Origin: Tetragonia tetragonoides
Taxonomy: Eukaryota; Streptophyta; Magnoliopsida; Caryophyllales; Aizoaceae
Reading direction: 5' to 3'
Assembly: GCA_038025085.1 (NCBI GenBank)
Contig: CM076147.1
Span: 40,980,766-41,044,765 of the forward strand
Length of the DNA stretch: 64,000 bases
Both the position numbers and the translations under genes were made by a program. Every line of letters starts with the position of its first letter. Within the stretch, counting starts at the first letter, position 1. Shown here piece by piece: positions 33,301-45,400 of this stretch. The notes under the pieces were generated by a model, which worked only from the letters and a program-made list of their open reading frames with translations, was not told where the DNA came from and did no database searches.

Positions 33301-36300
33301 AGCCTCCAATGTCCAGTAAGAGGCCTTTCAAGCCTAACAAGGACCCGATCACCAACCCCTGGGCCCCCATGTCCCCAAGGGGTGTCCCATGCGATATAGT
33401 GCAAAAATTTCCACCTCCGTCCGGAGCCTCCCGTAAGCTAAAAAAACGTGGATTTATAGCCTTCGTTTTTCGGCTTCCGGGGGTTCGGATTTCATTTTTG
33501 CCCAAACTTCTCCGGGGGGTCTACCATGACTCTAAAGGACCCTCAGTGCCCCGCGAGGTTTTTCTGGATCTCCAAACTTTGATATCACCCATGCCTTTCG
33601 TGTTGTGACTCTTACACCTCTGTCCCGTAAAACGCCCTTCCAAGCCTATCAGGGACTGAATAAGCGACCCCAAGGGCCTCCCATGTCCTCTAGGTGTGTT
33701 TCGTACGATGGGGTGCAAAAACTTACACCTTCGTTCCGAGGCCTTCTGGAAACCCAAAAAATGCGAATAATAGCCTTTGTTTTCGGCTTCCTAGGGCCCT
33801 GGGTGTCATTTTTGCCCAAACTTTTCTGGGGGGTCTATCATGAGACTAGAGTACCCTCGGTGCCCCGTGAGCATCATTCGGATCCCCGAACTTTGATATC
33901 ACCCATGCCTTTGGTGTTCCAACTCTTACGCCAATGTGTTGTAAAACGCCCTTTCAAACCTATCAGGGATCGGATAAGCGACCCTGAGTGCCTCCCATGT
34001 CCCCTAAGGGTGTTCCGTGCGATGTGGTGCGAAAATATCCACCTTCGTTTCTGGACCTCTCGTAAGCCCAAAAAACGTGGATTATAATAGCCTTCGTTTT
34101 CAGCTTCCCGGGGCCCGGATGTCATTTTTACCCAAACTTCTCCTGGGGGTCTATCATGACCCTAGAGGATGTTCGATGCCTAGGGAGGGTGATTTGGATC
34201 CCCAAACTTCGATATCAACCATGCATTCGTTGTTCCGGCCCATACGTTGGTGTCCCGTAAAAACGCCCTTACAAGCTTATCAGGGACCCGATAACGGACC
34301 CCGGGGGCCTCCTATGTTCCCTAAGGGTGTCCTGTGCGATGTGGTGCGAAAATATTCACCTTCGTTCCAAGGCCTCCTGGAAGCCCAAAAAACCGTGAAT
34401 TATAGCCTTCGTTTTTTGCTTTCCAGGACTCACTCGGGTGTCATTTTTTCCCAAACATCTCCGAAGGGTCTACCATAACCCTAGAGGAGCTGCGGTGCCC
34501 CGGGAGGTTCATCCAGATCCTAGAATTTCGATATCACCCATGCCTTTGATGTTCCGACTCTTATACCAGTGTTCAGTAAAACGCCCTTCCAAACCTATTA
34601 GGGACCGGATAAGCGACCCCAAGGGCCTCCCATGTCGCCTAGGGGTGCTCCGTGCGATGTGGTGCGAATATATACACCTTACTTTTGGGGCCTCTCTAAG
34701 CTCCTAAAACAAAAATTATAACCTTCGTTTTCGACTTCCCAGAATCGGGTTTCATTTTTGCCTAAACTTTTTCAGGGAGTCTATCATGACCCCAAAGGAG
34801 ACTCGATGCCCCGTGAGGGTCATCCAGATCACCGAACTCTGATATCACCCATGCCTTTGGTGTTCCAACTCTTACACCAGTGTGCTGTAAAACGCATTTC
34901 AAACCTATCATGGACCGGATTAGCGACTGAGTGCATCCCAAGTCCCCTCGGGGTGTTCCGTGCGATGTGGTGCGAAAATATCCACCTTCATTTCGGGACC
35001 TCCCGTAAGCCCAAAAAAACGTGGATTAGCTTTCGTTTTCGGCTTCCCGGCGCTCGGGTGTCATTTTGGCCCAAACTTCTCCGGGGGGGTCTATCATGAC
35101 CCTAGAGGATCTTCAGTGCCCAGGGAGGGTCCTTTATATTCCCGAACTTTGATATCACCCATGCATTCGATGTTCCGGCCCTTACGTTGGTGTCCCGTAA
35201 AAACGCCCTTACAAGCCTATTAGGGACCCGATAATGGACCCCAGGGGCCTCCTATGTTCCCTAAGGGTGTCCTGTGCGATGTGGTGCGAAAATATCCACC
35301 TTCCTTCCAGGGCCTCCTTGAAGCCCAAAAAACGTGGATTATAGCTTTCGTTTTTGGCTTTCCGGAACTCGGGTGTCATTTTTGCCCAAACTTCTCCGGG
35401 GGGTCTACCATAACCCTAGAGGAGTTGCGTTGCCCCGGGAGGTTCATCCGGATCCCGAATTTCGATATCACCCATGCCTTTGATGTTCCGACTCTTACAC
35501 CAGTGTTCAGTAAAACTCCCTTCCAAGCCTATTAGGGACCGGATAAGCGACCCCAAGGGCCTCCCATGTCCCCTGTGGGTGCTCCGTGCGATGTGGTGCG
35601 AATATATACACCTTACTTTTGGGGCCTCTCTAAGCTCCTAAAACAAAAATTGTAACCTTCGTTTTCGGCTTACCAGATTCGGGTTTCATTTTTGCCTAAA
35701 CTTTTTCAGGGAGTCTATCATGACCCCAAACGCGACTCGATGCCCCGTGAGGGTCATCCGGATCCCTGAACTTTGATATCAACCATGTCTTTGGTGTTCC
35801 AACTCTTACACCAGTGTGCTGTAAAACGCCTTTCAAACCTATCAGGGACCGGATAAGCGACCCTGAGTGCATCCCATGTCCCCTAGGGGTGTTCCGTGCG
35901 ATGTGGTGCGAAAATATCCACCTTCATTTCGGGACCTCCCGTAAGCCAAAAAAACGTAGATTATAGCCTTCGTTTTCTGCTTCTCGGGGCTCGGGTGTCA
36001 TTTTGGCCTAAACTTCTCGGGGGGGGGGGTATCATGACCCTAGAGGATCTTCGGTGCCCAGGGAGGGTCATTTGGATCCCCGAACTTCGATATCACCCAC
36101 GCATTCGGTGTTCCGGCCTTTACGTTGGTATTTCGTAAAAATGCCTTTACAATCAGGGACCCGATAACGGACCACGGGGGCCTCCTATGTTCCCTAAGGG
36201 TGTCTAGTGCGATGTGGTGCGAAAATATCCACCTTCGTTCCAGGGCCTCCAGGAAGCCCAAAAAACGTGGATTTAGTTTTCGTTTTTGGCTTTCCGGAAC

Positions 36301-39235
36301 CCGGGTGTCATTTTTGCCCAAACTTCTCCAGGGGTCCACCATAACCCTAGAGGAGCTACGGTGCCCAGGGAGGTTCATTCGGATCCCCGAATTTCGATAT
36401 AACCCATGCCTTTGGTGTTTAGACTTTTACACCAATGTTCAGTAAAACGCCCTTCCAAACCTATTAGGGACCGGATAAGCGACCCCAAGGGCCTCCCATG
36501 TCCCGTAAGGGTGCTTCGTGCGATGTGTTGCGAATATATGCACCTTACTTTCGTGGCCTCTCTAAGCCCAAAAAACGTGGATTATGGCCTTCGTTTTCGG
36601 CTTCCCAGAGCTCGGGTTTCATTTTCACCTAAAATTTTTTGGGGAGTCTATCATAACCTCAAAGGACCCTCGGTGTCCCAGGAGGGTCATCCGAATCCTC
36701 GATTTTTGATATCACCCATGCCTTTGGTGTTCCAAGTCTTACACCATTGTCCTGTAAAACGCCCTTCCAAGCCTATCAAGGACCGGATAAGCGACCCCGA
36801 GGGCTCCAATATCTCCTAGGGGTGTTCCGTGCGATATGGTGCGAAATATCCACCTTCGTTCCGGGACCTCCCGGAAGTCCAAAAATACGTGGATTATTAT
36901 TAGCCTTTCGTTTTCGGCTTCCCGGAGCCCGGGTGTCATTTCTGCCCAAAATTCACCGGGGGGTCTATCATGACCCTAGAGGACCTTAGGTGCCCAGGGA
37001 GGGTCATCTGGATCCCCGAACTTTGATATTACCCATGCATTCGGTGTTCCGACCCTTACGTTCGTGTCCCGTAAAAACGCCCTTACAAGTCTATCAGGGA
37101 CCCGATAACGAACCCAGGAGGCCTCCTATGTTTCCTAAGGATGTCCTATGCGATGTGGTGCAAAAATATCCACCTTCATTCTAGGGCCTCCTGGAAGCCC
37201 AAAACACGTGGATTATAGCCTTCGTTTTTGGCTTTCCGGGACTCGGGTGTCAATTTTGCCCAAACTTCTATGGGGGGTCTACCATAACCCTAGAGGAGCT
37301 CCGGTGCCCCGAGAGGTTCATCCAGATCCCCGAATTTCGATATCACCCATGCCTTTGGTGTTTAGACTTTTACACCAATGTTCAGTCAAACGCCCTTCCA
37401 AGCCTATTAGGGACCGGATAAGCGACCCCAAGGGCCTCCCATGTCACGTAAGGGTGCTTCGTGCGATGTGTTGCGAATATATGCACCTTACTTTCGTGGC
37501 CTCTCTAAGCCCAAAAAACGTGGATTATGGCCTTCGTCTTCGGCTTCCCAGAGCTCGGGTTTCATTTTCGCCTAAACTTTTTTGGGGAGTCTATCATAAC
37601 CTCAAAGGACCCTCGGTGTCCCGGGAGGGTCATCCGAATCCTCGATTTTTGATATCACCCATGCCTTTGGTGTTCCAAGTCTTACACCATTGTCCTGTAA
37701 AACGCCCTTCCAAGCCTATCAAGGACTGGATAAGCGATCCAAGGGCTCCAATATCTCCTAGGGGTGTTCCGTGCGATATGGTGCGAAATATCCACCTTCG
37801 TTCCGGGACCTCCTGGAAGTCCAAAAAAACGTGGATAATTATTAGCCTTTCGTTTTCGGCTTCCCGGAGCCCGGGTGTCATTTCTGCCCAAAATTCACCG
37901 GGGGGTCTATCATGACCCTAGAGGACCTTAGGTGCCCATGGAGGGTCATCTGGATCCCCAAACTTTGATATTACCCATGCATTCGGTGTTCCGGCCCTTA
38001 CGTTGGTGTCCCGTAAAAACGCCCTTACAAGTCTATCAGGGACCCGATAACGAACCCCGGAGGCCTCCTATGTTTCCTAAGGATGTCCTATGTGATGTGG
38101 TGCGAAAATATCCACCTTCGTTCTAGGGTCTCCTGGAAGCCCAAAAAAACGTGGATTATAGCCTTCGTTTTTGGCTTTCCGGGACTCGGGTGTCAATTTT
38201 GCCCAAACTTATCTGGGGGGTCTACAATAACCCTAGAGGAGCTCCGGTGCCCCGGGAGGTTCATCCGGATCCCCGAATTTCAATATCACCCATGCCTTTG
38301 GTGTTAAGACCCTTACACCAATGTTCAGTCAAACGCCCTTCCAAGCTTATTAGGGACCGGATTAGCGACCCTAAGGGCTACCCATGTCCCCTAGGGGTGC
38401 TCCGTGCAATGTGGTGCGAATATATACACCTTACTTTCAGGGCCTCTCTAAGCCCAAAAAACGTGGATTATGGGCTTTATGGCCTTTGTTTTCGGCTTCC
38501 CAGAGCTCGGGTTTCATTTTCGCCTAAACTTTTACAAAGAGTCTATCATGACCCCAAAGGACCCTCGATGTCCCCGGAAGGTCACTCGAATCCCCGAACT
38601 TTGATATTACCCATGCCTTTGGTGTTCCAAGTCTTACACCAGTGTCCTGTAAAACGCCCTTCCAAGCCTATCAAGGACCGGATAAGCGACCCGAGGGCCT
38701 CCGATATCCCCTAGGGGTGTTCCGTGCGATATGGTGCGAAAATATCCACCTTCGTTCCGGGACCTCTCAGAAGCCCAAAAAACATGGATTATAGCCTTCG
38801 TTTTCGGTTTCCGGGGGCCCGAGTGTCACTTTTCCCCAAAATTTTCCGGGGGGTCTATCATGACCCTAGAGGACCCTCGGTGCTCTGTGGTGGTCATCCG
38901 CATCCCCGAACTTCGAAATCACCCATGCATTTGGTGTTCCAACCCTTACATTGGTGTTCCGTAAAAACGTCCTTACAAGCCTATCAAGGACCCGATAACG
39001 CACCCTGGGGGCCTCTTATGTTACGTAAGGGTGTCCATGCGATGTGGTGCGAAAATATCCACTTTCGTTCCAGGGCCTCCCGGAAGGCCAAAAAAGTGGA
39101 TTATGCGTGGAGTTTAATTTTCAACTTCCCGGGGCCCGGTTTCCGTTTTTACCCAAGCTTCTGCGAGGAGTTTATCGTCATCCTAGAGGACCTCCGCTGC
39201 CTCGTGACGGTCTTTCGAGTCCCCTAACTCTGATT
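33301..39235 (+). repeat. GC-rich satellite array, 19 monomers in a 3-monomer higher-order pattern
   Basis: The marker GGGACC(C)GAT(A) recurs near 33345, 33658, 33974, 34291, 34609, 34919, 35231, 35543, 35852, 36163, 36475, 36786, 37107, 37418, 37731, 38047, 38362, 38679 and 38995, a mean spacing of ~313 bp. Three monomer types follow each other strictly. Type 1 has CCCGATAACG..CC. Type 2 has AAGCGACCCCAAGGGCC with ATATACACCTTACTTT. Type 3 has GCGACC(C)(T/C)GAG with a GGTGTTCCG. This gives a ~940-bp unit repeated six times plus one monomer. All monomers share GTGCGATGTGGTGCGAA, AAAAACGTGGATTATAG and GATATCACCCATGC. The open frames across it (up to 255 residues) come from the repeat and have no consistent frame from unit to unit. 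It is flanked by CCDA upstream. Confidence 0.92.
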
Positions 39236-39240
39236 TCACC

Positions 39241-39362
39241 CATAGAACATGGGATTTGGGACATGGGTCATGGGACATGGGCGTTGGGATATGGGACATG
39301 GACGCTGGGACATGACGCTCGTTGGGTGCTGCGACATGGGATATGGGATATGGGACATGGGC
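39241..39362 (+). repeat. GGGACATGG minisatellite
   Basis: About ten imperfect copies of GGGACATGG / GGGATATGG with GCGTTGGGA or ACGCTGGGA variants, directly after the last satellite monomer. The same kind of motif borders the diverged satellite patch at 53940-54031. Confidence 0.85.
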
Positions 39363-40270
39363 CACTCAGATTTTGTTTCAATAAATTTTTGATGTACTTA
39401 GTTCATTTTGATCCGTTGTCTACTATGATAATCTTTTGTAGAAGAACTTTATAACAGAGTATTCCCAAGTTCGTGAATAAAAGGCTAATAATCGTTTCCT
39501 AAGCGCTCGGTCAAATATAGATTAAAATTTACAGTATGACTAATTATAATAAGTAGAACTAGAATGCAACAAACAATGTCATTTAGGGATATTAGATACC
39601 TCTAACTTTATAGAGGCACCACAAGCCAATTGGTGATTTTATTTATTTATTTATTATTTTTTTATCAAAGGCTAATACACTGCCAGTGAATGACTATTAC
39701 CATGACTTGAGGGCATCCCTCCCCCTTTAATATTTTCCCTAAACAAATTAAGAGTTGAGTCAGGCTGCGGATGAACCTCTCCAAAATCCCGCCTTGGTGT
39801 TGTTTCAGTTTTATTTACCAGTTAATCACAAAATTAGCACCAAAAAAGGAAAGGAAAATTATTACAACAAAGTTAGAAGCAAGGAAACCCATAAGAAAAC
39901 ATTAAATTAAAATAAAAAATAAAAAATAAAAAAACCAAAAAAGAGTTGAAACATTTCGTGCATCACACGGGCATGCACACTAGTTCATGTATATAAGATA
40001 ACAGTTTCACCTACTTTTACTAGATTGAATGTAAAATTCAGAAAAATAGGCTAATTAACATCTTAAGCTTACAACTTCAATAATATAAATGAGATTATTG
40101 TGCTGTGATGATTTGATAGCAATAAATAAATGTAATTCATACAGAAGCAGTTATTTTGAATTGAATTAAGCAACTCCTACCCATCAATGAACAAACCAAC
40201 GACTGTTTCACCCCCAAAATCCAACCACCATGATAACAAGCAACAAAAGGAGATTTTTTTAATTTATTTG
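39363..40270. other. Intergenic, no gene seen
   Basis: AT-rich with A/T homopolymer-like stretches (39640-39665 and 39905-39935). No coding frame or transposon end could be supported. Confidence 0.45.
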
Positions 40271-40773
40271 TCATATTTTGAAAGGAAGCATCAAGGGTTT
40301 ACCAGCTAAAGTATTCACAAGTGCAGTGGTACTAAACTTGCTCTTCAAATCAATCTTTGAATCCAAAATAACATCTTGCTCACAATCCTTTGTTTCTGAA
40401 CCCCTTTTCAACATTTTAATGGGCATGCTTTTCCTCACTGCAAAACCAAAGTACACTTCATTAGCTCAAACTGCAAGGATGTTCTTTTTACAAAGAACCC
40501 CATATAAATAAATTAAAACGTGCTAATCATTATTAATAACAATAAGGCATTTGGGTTATGCTGAATTGACGAAATTGACAAAACCCAGATTGAATTCAAC
40601 GGACATGAGTTGATAATTCGAGGTTTTAATGCTACAAATGAACGAAGGGGAGAGAGAAGATAAGCGTATAAATTGAGTTTGGACTCACCTTTGTAGTTAT
40701 GGGTGTAAAGTTTATGGCGTGAAAGCGTGAATATGTTGCTGGGCAAACCATTGCAATGACCAACCAGACTCAT
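40271..40773 (-). CDS. Small two-exon gene, function unknown
   Basis: Exon 1 (40689-40773) starts MSLVGHCNGLPSNIFTLSRH and splices at AAAG|GTGAGT. Exon 2 (40271-40437) follows TTTTGCAG, and together they give 83 residues ending KPLMLPFKI. The N-terminus is Ser/Arg/His-containing, hydroxylated and low in acid, so an organellar targeting peptide is possible. Exon 2 is charged (KRGSETKDCEQD). No domain was recognised. A (GA)n tract 26-63 bp upstream of the ATG and clean splice sites favour a real gene. It could also be the 5' part of a longer gene with further exons not detected. Confidence 0.55.
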
Positions 40774-40795
40774 CGGGAGAGTTAGCAGAGAGAAC

Positions 40796-40797
<2 letters not shown>

Positions 40798-40836
<39 letters not shown>
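40798..40836. repeat. (GA)n tract upstream of the small gene
   Basis: About 19 GA units in the leader or proximal promoter of the minus-strand gene at 40271-40773. On the transcribed strand it reads as CT repeats. Confidence 0.9.
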
Positions 40837-40838
<2 letters not shown>

Positions 40839-41631
40839 CACGGCAGAAGTGGAAATTAACTGTCTGATGGATTTTTCCCTCTAATTACTTGGCGTGTCAT
40901 TAACCGACTTGGACCACAGCTGAATGGATATTTAAGTTGAATTGTATTCGCCTGTTTGGTTGAAGGATTATTTTAGGTCTATAATTCAATTGATCAATCT
41001 TCAAGATATTATTAATTGGGAATATTTAATAATTTCTAATGTCAGCAAGACAGCAACTATCTATTTCTATTATCTACAATCATGTTATGGAGTTCAAAAT
41101 ACTCTTCCTCTTCTGTTCTGGAGAAAAGCCTAACATTAGTGATTCTCCTCAATATCATTTTCAAAGATTCAATCACGATTGACCCACACTAATGAAGGCA
41201 AAAGATGAATGCAATTGCGAATGCATACAGTAGGATGCTTGGGTTTTTAAGATTATCCATGCGACTTTTAAACCCAACCAAAAAAAAAAAGAAGTCCAAG
41301 TATGGGCACATTTGTCAGGAGGATTCATTTTGGACGAATTCCCGGAGGGGGAATTGAGTCAGATTATCTATGAAGATACGTTGGGAGTTTACCTCGAGAG
41401 GTCCTCCTAACTTCTCTTACCTTTCCAAACAAAACAAAATAAATAAACAAATAAAACCTTGTAAATCACCATTGTTCATTTAACATAAATTTTAGAGTTT
41501 CCATCTTCAACAAACATTGCCTCAGTCACTGTTACTAATTAGGGGCTTATAAAACAATCCAAGCCACCAGTAAGCAAGCCAAACTAAATCCACAAAGTTT
41601 TTGTTCACCTCTTGGTGATTTATTACAGTCC
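40837..41631. other. Intergenic, no gene seen
   Basis: AT-rich. Frames are short and carry no recognisable protein. An A-run lies at 41280-41291. Confidence 0.45.
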
Positions 41632-41744
41632 TTATCCTTTTCCTTTTGAAGGGTCAAGGAATTTCAGAGAGATTATTCTTAAGGACTGCTGAAGTACCCT
41701 CACAGTTGTAATCATTTCATCTCCGGGCAAAGGAACATCGGACC
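41632..41744 (-). other. Possible alternative last exon of the B3 gene
   Basis: On the minus strand, after the acceptor CACTGCAG, one frame stays open for 37 codons (GSDVPLPGDEMITTVRVLQQ and on) to a TAA and looks protein-like. That frame needs an upstream donor in phase 1, but exon 7 of the B3 gene offers only GTCAGT in phase 0, which would instead end the protein with GPMFLCPEMK. It is therefore an alternative end, part of the 3' UTR, or the remnant of a longer C-terminus. Confidence 0.4.
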
Positions 41745-42411
41745 CTGCAGTGTATAAGAAAAATAGATTAGTGTTTCAGTCTGATAATGAGCAGATATAT
41801 GGTAGTTTCCGCACTACTCAGAAAACTCACAAGCAGCTCAGTATATTAAGTATAAAAAAGTAATCTGAAAAAATCCCTGTTCGAAAAAAATATCCATCGT
41901 AGCCTATGCCTTCCAACAATCAGAAGAGTTGCACAAAAACTCCATTGCCATGCTACTATTTCTCAACCATCAGATTTGTCATTTAGCTGAAAAGTTTCAG
42001 ATAAACCAGATTTAACTTTCACAAATATGGTATTACAATTGACTCCAAACTTCAGAGATATGATCTTGCAGGGGTTCGGTAATTCGGTTTACTTTTGGAC
42101 CATCATAGGATGGGTTCCATTGGTGATTAGCGGCCTTTCTAATTTTGACTTGCCTGTCATCCAGCACACCAATTGAAAAAACATTCCAAGACAGTGAGAA
42201 TCTTATGACATCGAGTCTTTATATGGAGTCTCATTTTCCAAATGAGAAGAATGTAGATCCTCTATATAACAGCCCTATGACTACCTTATCTCTTTCAAAG
42301 CTATTTCTCACACAAGCACTACTCTTGGAAAAAGAGAGGCAGAAAAAGAGAGGCAAAGTTTCTGAAGATATTCTCCAACATACTAGAAATCTGACATGGA
42401 AGAATACCTGA

Positions 42412-45400
42412 TTAACTGACCCCAGTCTTTTCAAGCTTCATAACCAGGGAGCCATCTGAATCCTTCCTATAAAATTTCACTTTAAACCAAGGTTGCTGTT
42501 AGCTCCAACATGCATCCCAAGCTGATCGAAAGGAATTCACGGAAATAATTTAAAAGTACTATCAGGTAATAAAAGAGAAAAAGTTTTTTTTAAAAAAAAA
42601 AAAAATAAATAAATAAATAAAAATAAAAAATAAATAAAAAATAAAAAATAAAAACTTTTAGTTTGCAGACAAGAAGCTTAAACAAGACTTTTAAGACAAG
42701 TTCAATTTTTTTGATTTAAGCATAAGAAAAATCAGTCTAGATAAGATTCTCAACGTAGAATGTAAAAAACAAGAATCATAATTATCCATATTTGATGATT
42801 GTTCCGCAAAAGAATAAATAAATATGAAACACGTAACGAGATGATAGAATTTATACTAAACAAATATTTCAAAAGATTGGAGAACTAAATGGTGATGTTG
42901 ATGTTTAACATACTGAGTTTACAAACACACCCCTTCTGCAATAAAGTAGCTGCTTAATTGCAACTTCTATGGAAGTCTAAGAATGGGTCATTTGCTTCAT
43001 TATCCTTTTTTCTTTCTTTTCTCCCCTCTCCGGGGGTGGGGGGGCATTAATTATTGTTGGAAGTTCTTCCATATTGCAACTACAGCTAATCTCATCAAAT
43101 TTTATGGAAAATAAGATGCAAACACAGTTTGACAATAGATTCCTTACATGTATCCCCGACATTCGATCCCATTCCTGCAACACATCTTTTAATGCCGTCA
43201 AACACATACTTGCGGTTATTCTTATTAAGCCACCAGCGGAGTGTAAAATTCCACGATCGGCCTTCTGTGTCTTGGATTGAAACAGGCATTTTCTTTTGTC
43301 CAGGAGCTAGGGGAAAAAACATCTGCAACAGTGTCGAATCCGATCAGTGTTTTGTGCACCACAAACTAGTTTGAATTAGACAATATATTTAACTATGATG
43401 TAAGCATGGATATGCAATGTCAGGATGCCTTGTCCAAATTCATGGATTTGCATCTGCATTTTCATCAAACATTACAGGTTATAGAAAATGATAAGCTATC
43501 ACTCACTCCTCGGTTGGAGATGCTGAATTCCTTTTCCATTATATGCAAAGAACCATGCAGCTAAGAGACAGAGCTGTTTTTATACAGCTAGTATAAAATG
43601 GTGCTTGGAAGCATTATAGCGTGTCAAATCAAATGCTTTCTTAATTTGTAGAAACAGCAACAACTCAGGCTTAAAAACTTCGGATACCAGGTGACCTACC
43701 TCTGCATATGGTTTTGGCACCAGGACTCGCGTGCCACAATCACTACGTTTCAATTGCTTCTCAAACAGGAAAATAAGACCAGACTCTGGCCTGAATGATA
43801 GTGAAGGAAATTTAATTTATTCCAAAATATCAATGACTAAATAGTCAAGGGAGGAAATTGCCTCTTGAAATGACAACTGCAATGGTAAAAACTGTTGATG
43901 AATCAACAACACATGTACTTCAAAAATAAGCATTTCTGTTCAGTGAGAGGAAAAGTTTGAGAACTAAGTTGACGGATACAGTTGAGATACTTCCAACCTC
44001 CCTTCAACAGGTGCATGATCTGGATTCTGAAGATCATAATTCAAGGGCTTTTCTTTCCCAAGTTCTGCCAAACGTTTTTCTCCTGCAGGGAAAGGAGTTA
44101 GGTTATTCTCCAAGAAAGTGCAGACAACGAGCAATTTGGCATGTAATGTGAGTGATCCCAAGATTGCATCTTCTATGTACATGCATACAAGCAGAGATGA
44201 AAAAATGGTTTCACTGGGATCAGAAGCCTTTTAGCTTGCATATGCACATATTTAGACAACTAGCGTGTACTGTTGGTTTAGGTTGGTGCTTACAAGGGTA
44301 AGTCTCAGTGCAACTGCTGCTATCCTCCAGCTGAAAGCTATCTTTGAGATTTGGGACTAAAGAGTTTAATTCCCAAGAGTTATGAATAAAAATCCAGTCA
44401 ATTACAGTTTACAACTGATGGTCTTCTTGGGAAGAATACCAGGAATTCGAATCACTACTTATTTTCTTCCAGAGAAAAGAAAAAAATCCACTGATCAAGA
44501 GAGAAAATTTAAAACAGAAGACAAGGCATCCTCAAAGTAAAACAAAAGGAATATAGTTAATAAAGAAGTCCCTATGAAACATAAATGGAGAAAGATTGCT
44601 ACTTATATGCTCCAACTTGATACCCTGTATTATCATTTATCAAGAGTTATGAATAAAAACCCAAACAGGCACGGCCCCAACATAGCACATTTCCCTGCGA
44701 TCCACTTCCTCCCTTTCTTGGAAGCTAGAGCACCCAAACCCTCTAAACAAGTATGGTAGAAAATTCCAGAACTTAGGAGAACAACTAGCACTTACCAAAT
44801 GTGCCGAACAAGGTAGACCAAATATGACAAGCGGAAAAGCAGTGCAGGAACAGATACAGATGTACATTACTGTCACCGTTGCTAAAGCACTGATGACGCA
44901 TATTGTGGTGATAATGTCCAGATGCGGCCCCTCTTTCACAACAAATTATTGGCATTGATTCTACTAAAGGTGATGGTCCAGGAAAAAGCTTTGCCTTTAG
45001 AACACTTTTGAGTTCTCAAGTGATAGCATGAGAATACTACACCTTCTCACACTACATCAGAAGCAAAATTATATTGATGTCCTTAATTTCCCCGAACCCC
45101 CAAAATCAAATTAGTTAAATTCTACTTATTTGAAACTAAGATCTTATTACTGAACTAACACGAGTGAAAGTAAGGTAAAGAAACCTGATAACAAAGTTTG
45201 TGTAGCAACTTTGAAAATAATGCATGCATATGATATGTGCAGGGAAATTTTCCTTTATAAGAGAGAAAAGATAAAAGCAAATTATGTAACACTTGTATGG
45301 ACCAATGAATATTTGGCAATTTGCAAATTTCTCCTTTCATAAATAACCAATATGAATGAAACCAGACTTTTTTGAAAGACGAATAAAAACGCTTCTCAAC

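Noticed and set aside
33605..37915. Long open frames in the satellite that look like PRC/KR-rich proteins
   Set aside because: They repeat with the monomer, shift frame between units and exist on both strands. No start, splice or domain supports a gene.
33301..39235. Retrozyme or ribozyme-bearing satellite
   Set aside because: I looked for a hammerhead core (CTGATGA with GAAA) in the monomers and saw none. A covariance-model search would settle it.
44297..44367. Extra exon (VPNLKDSFQLED...) in B3 gene intron 3
   Set aside because: Protein-like, but joining it to the next exon creates a TGA at the junction.
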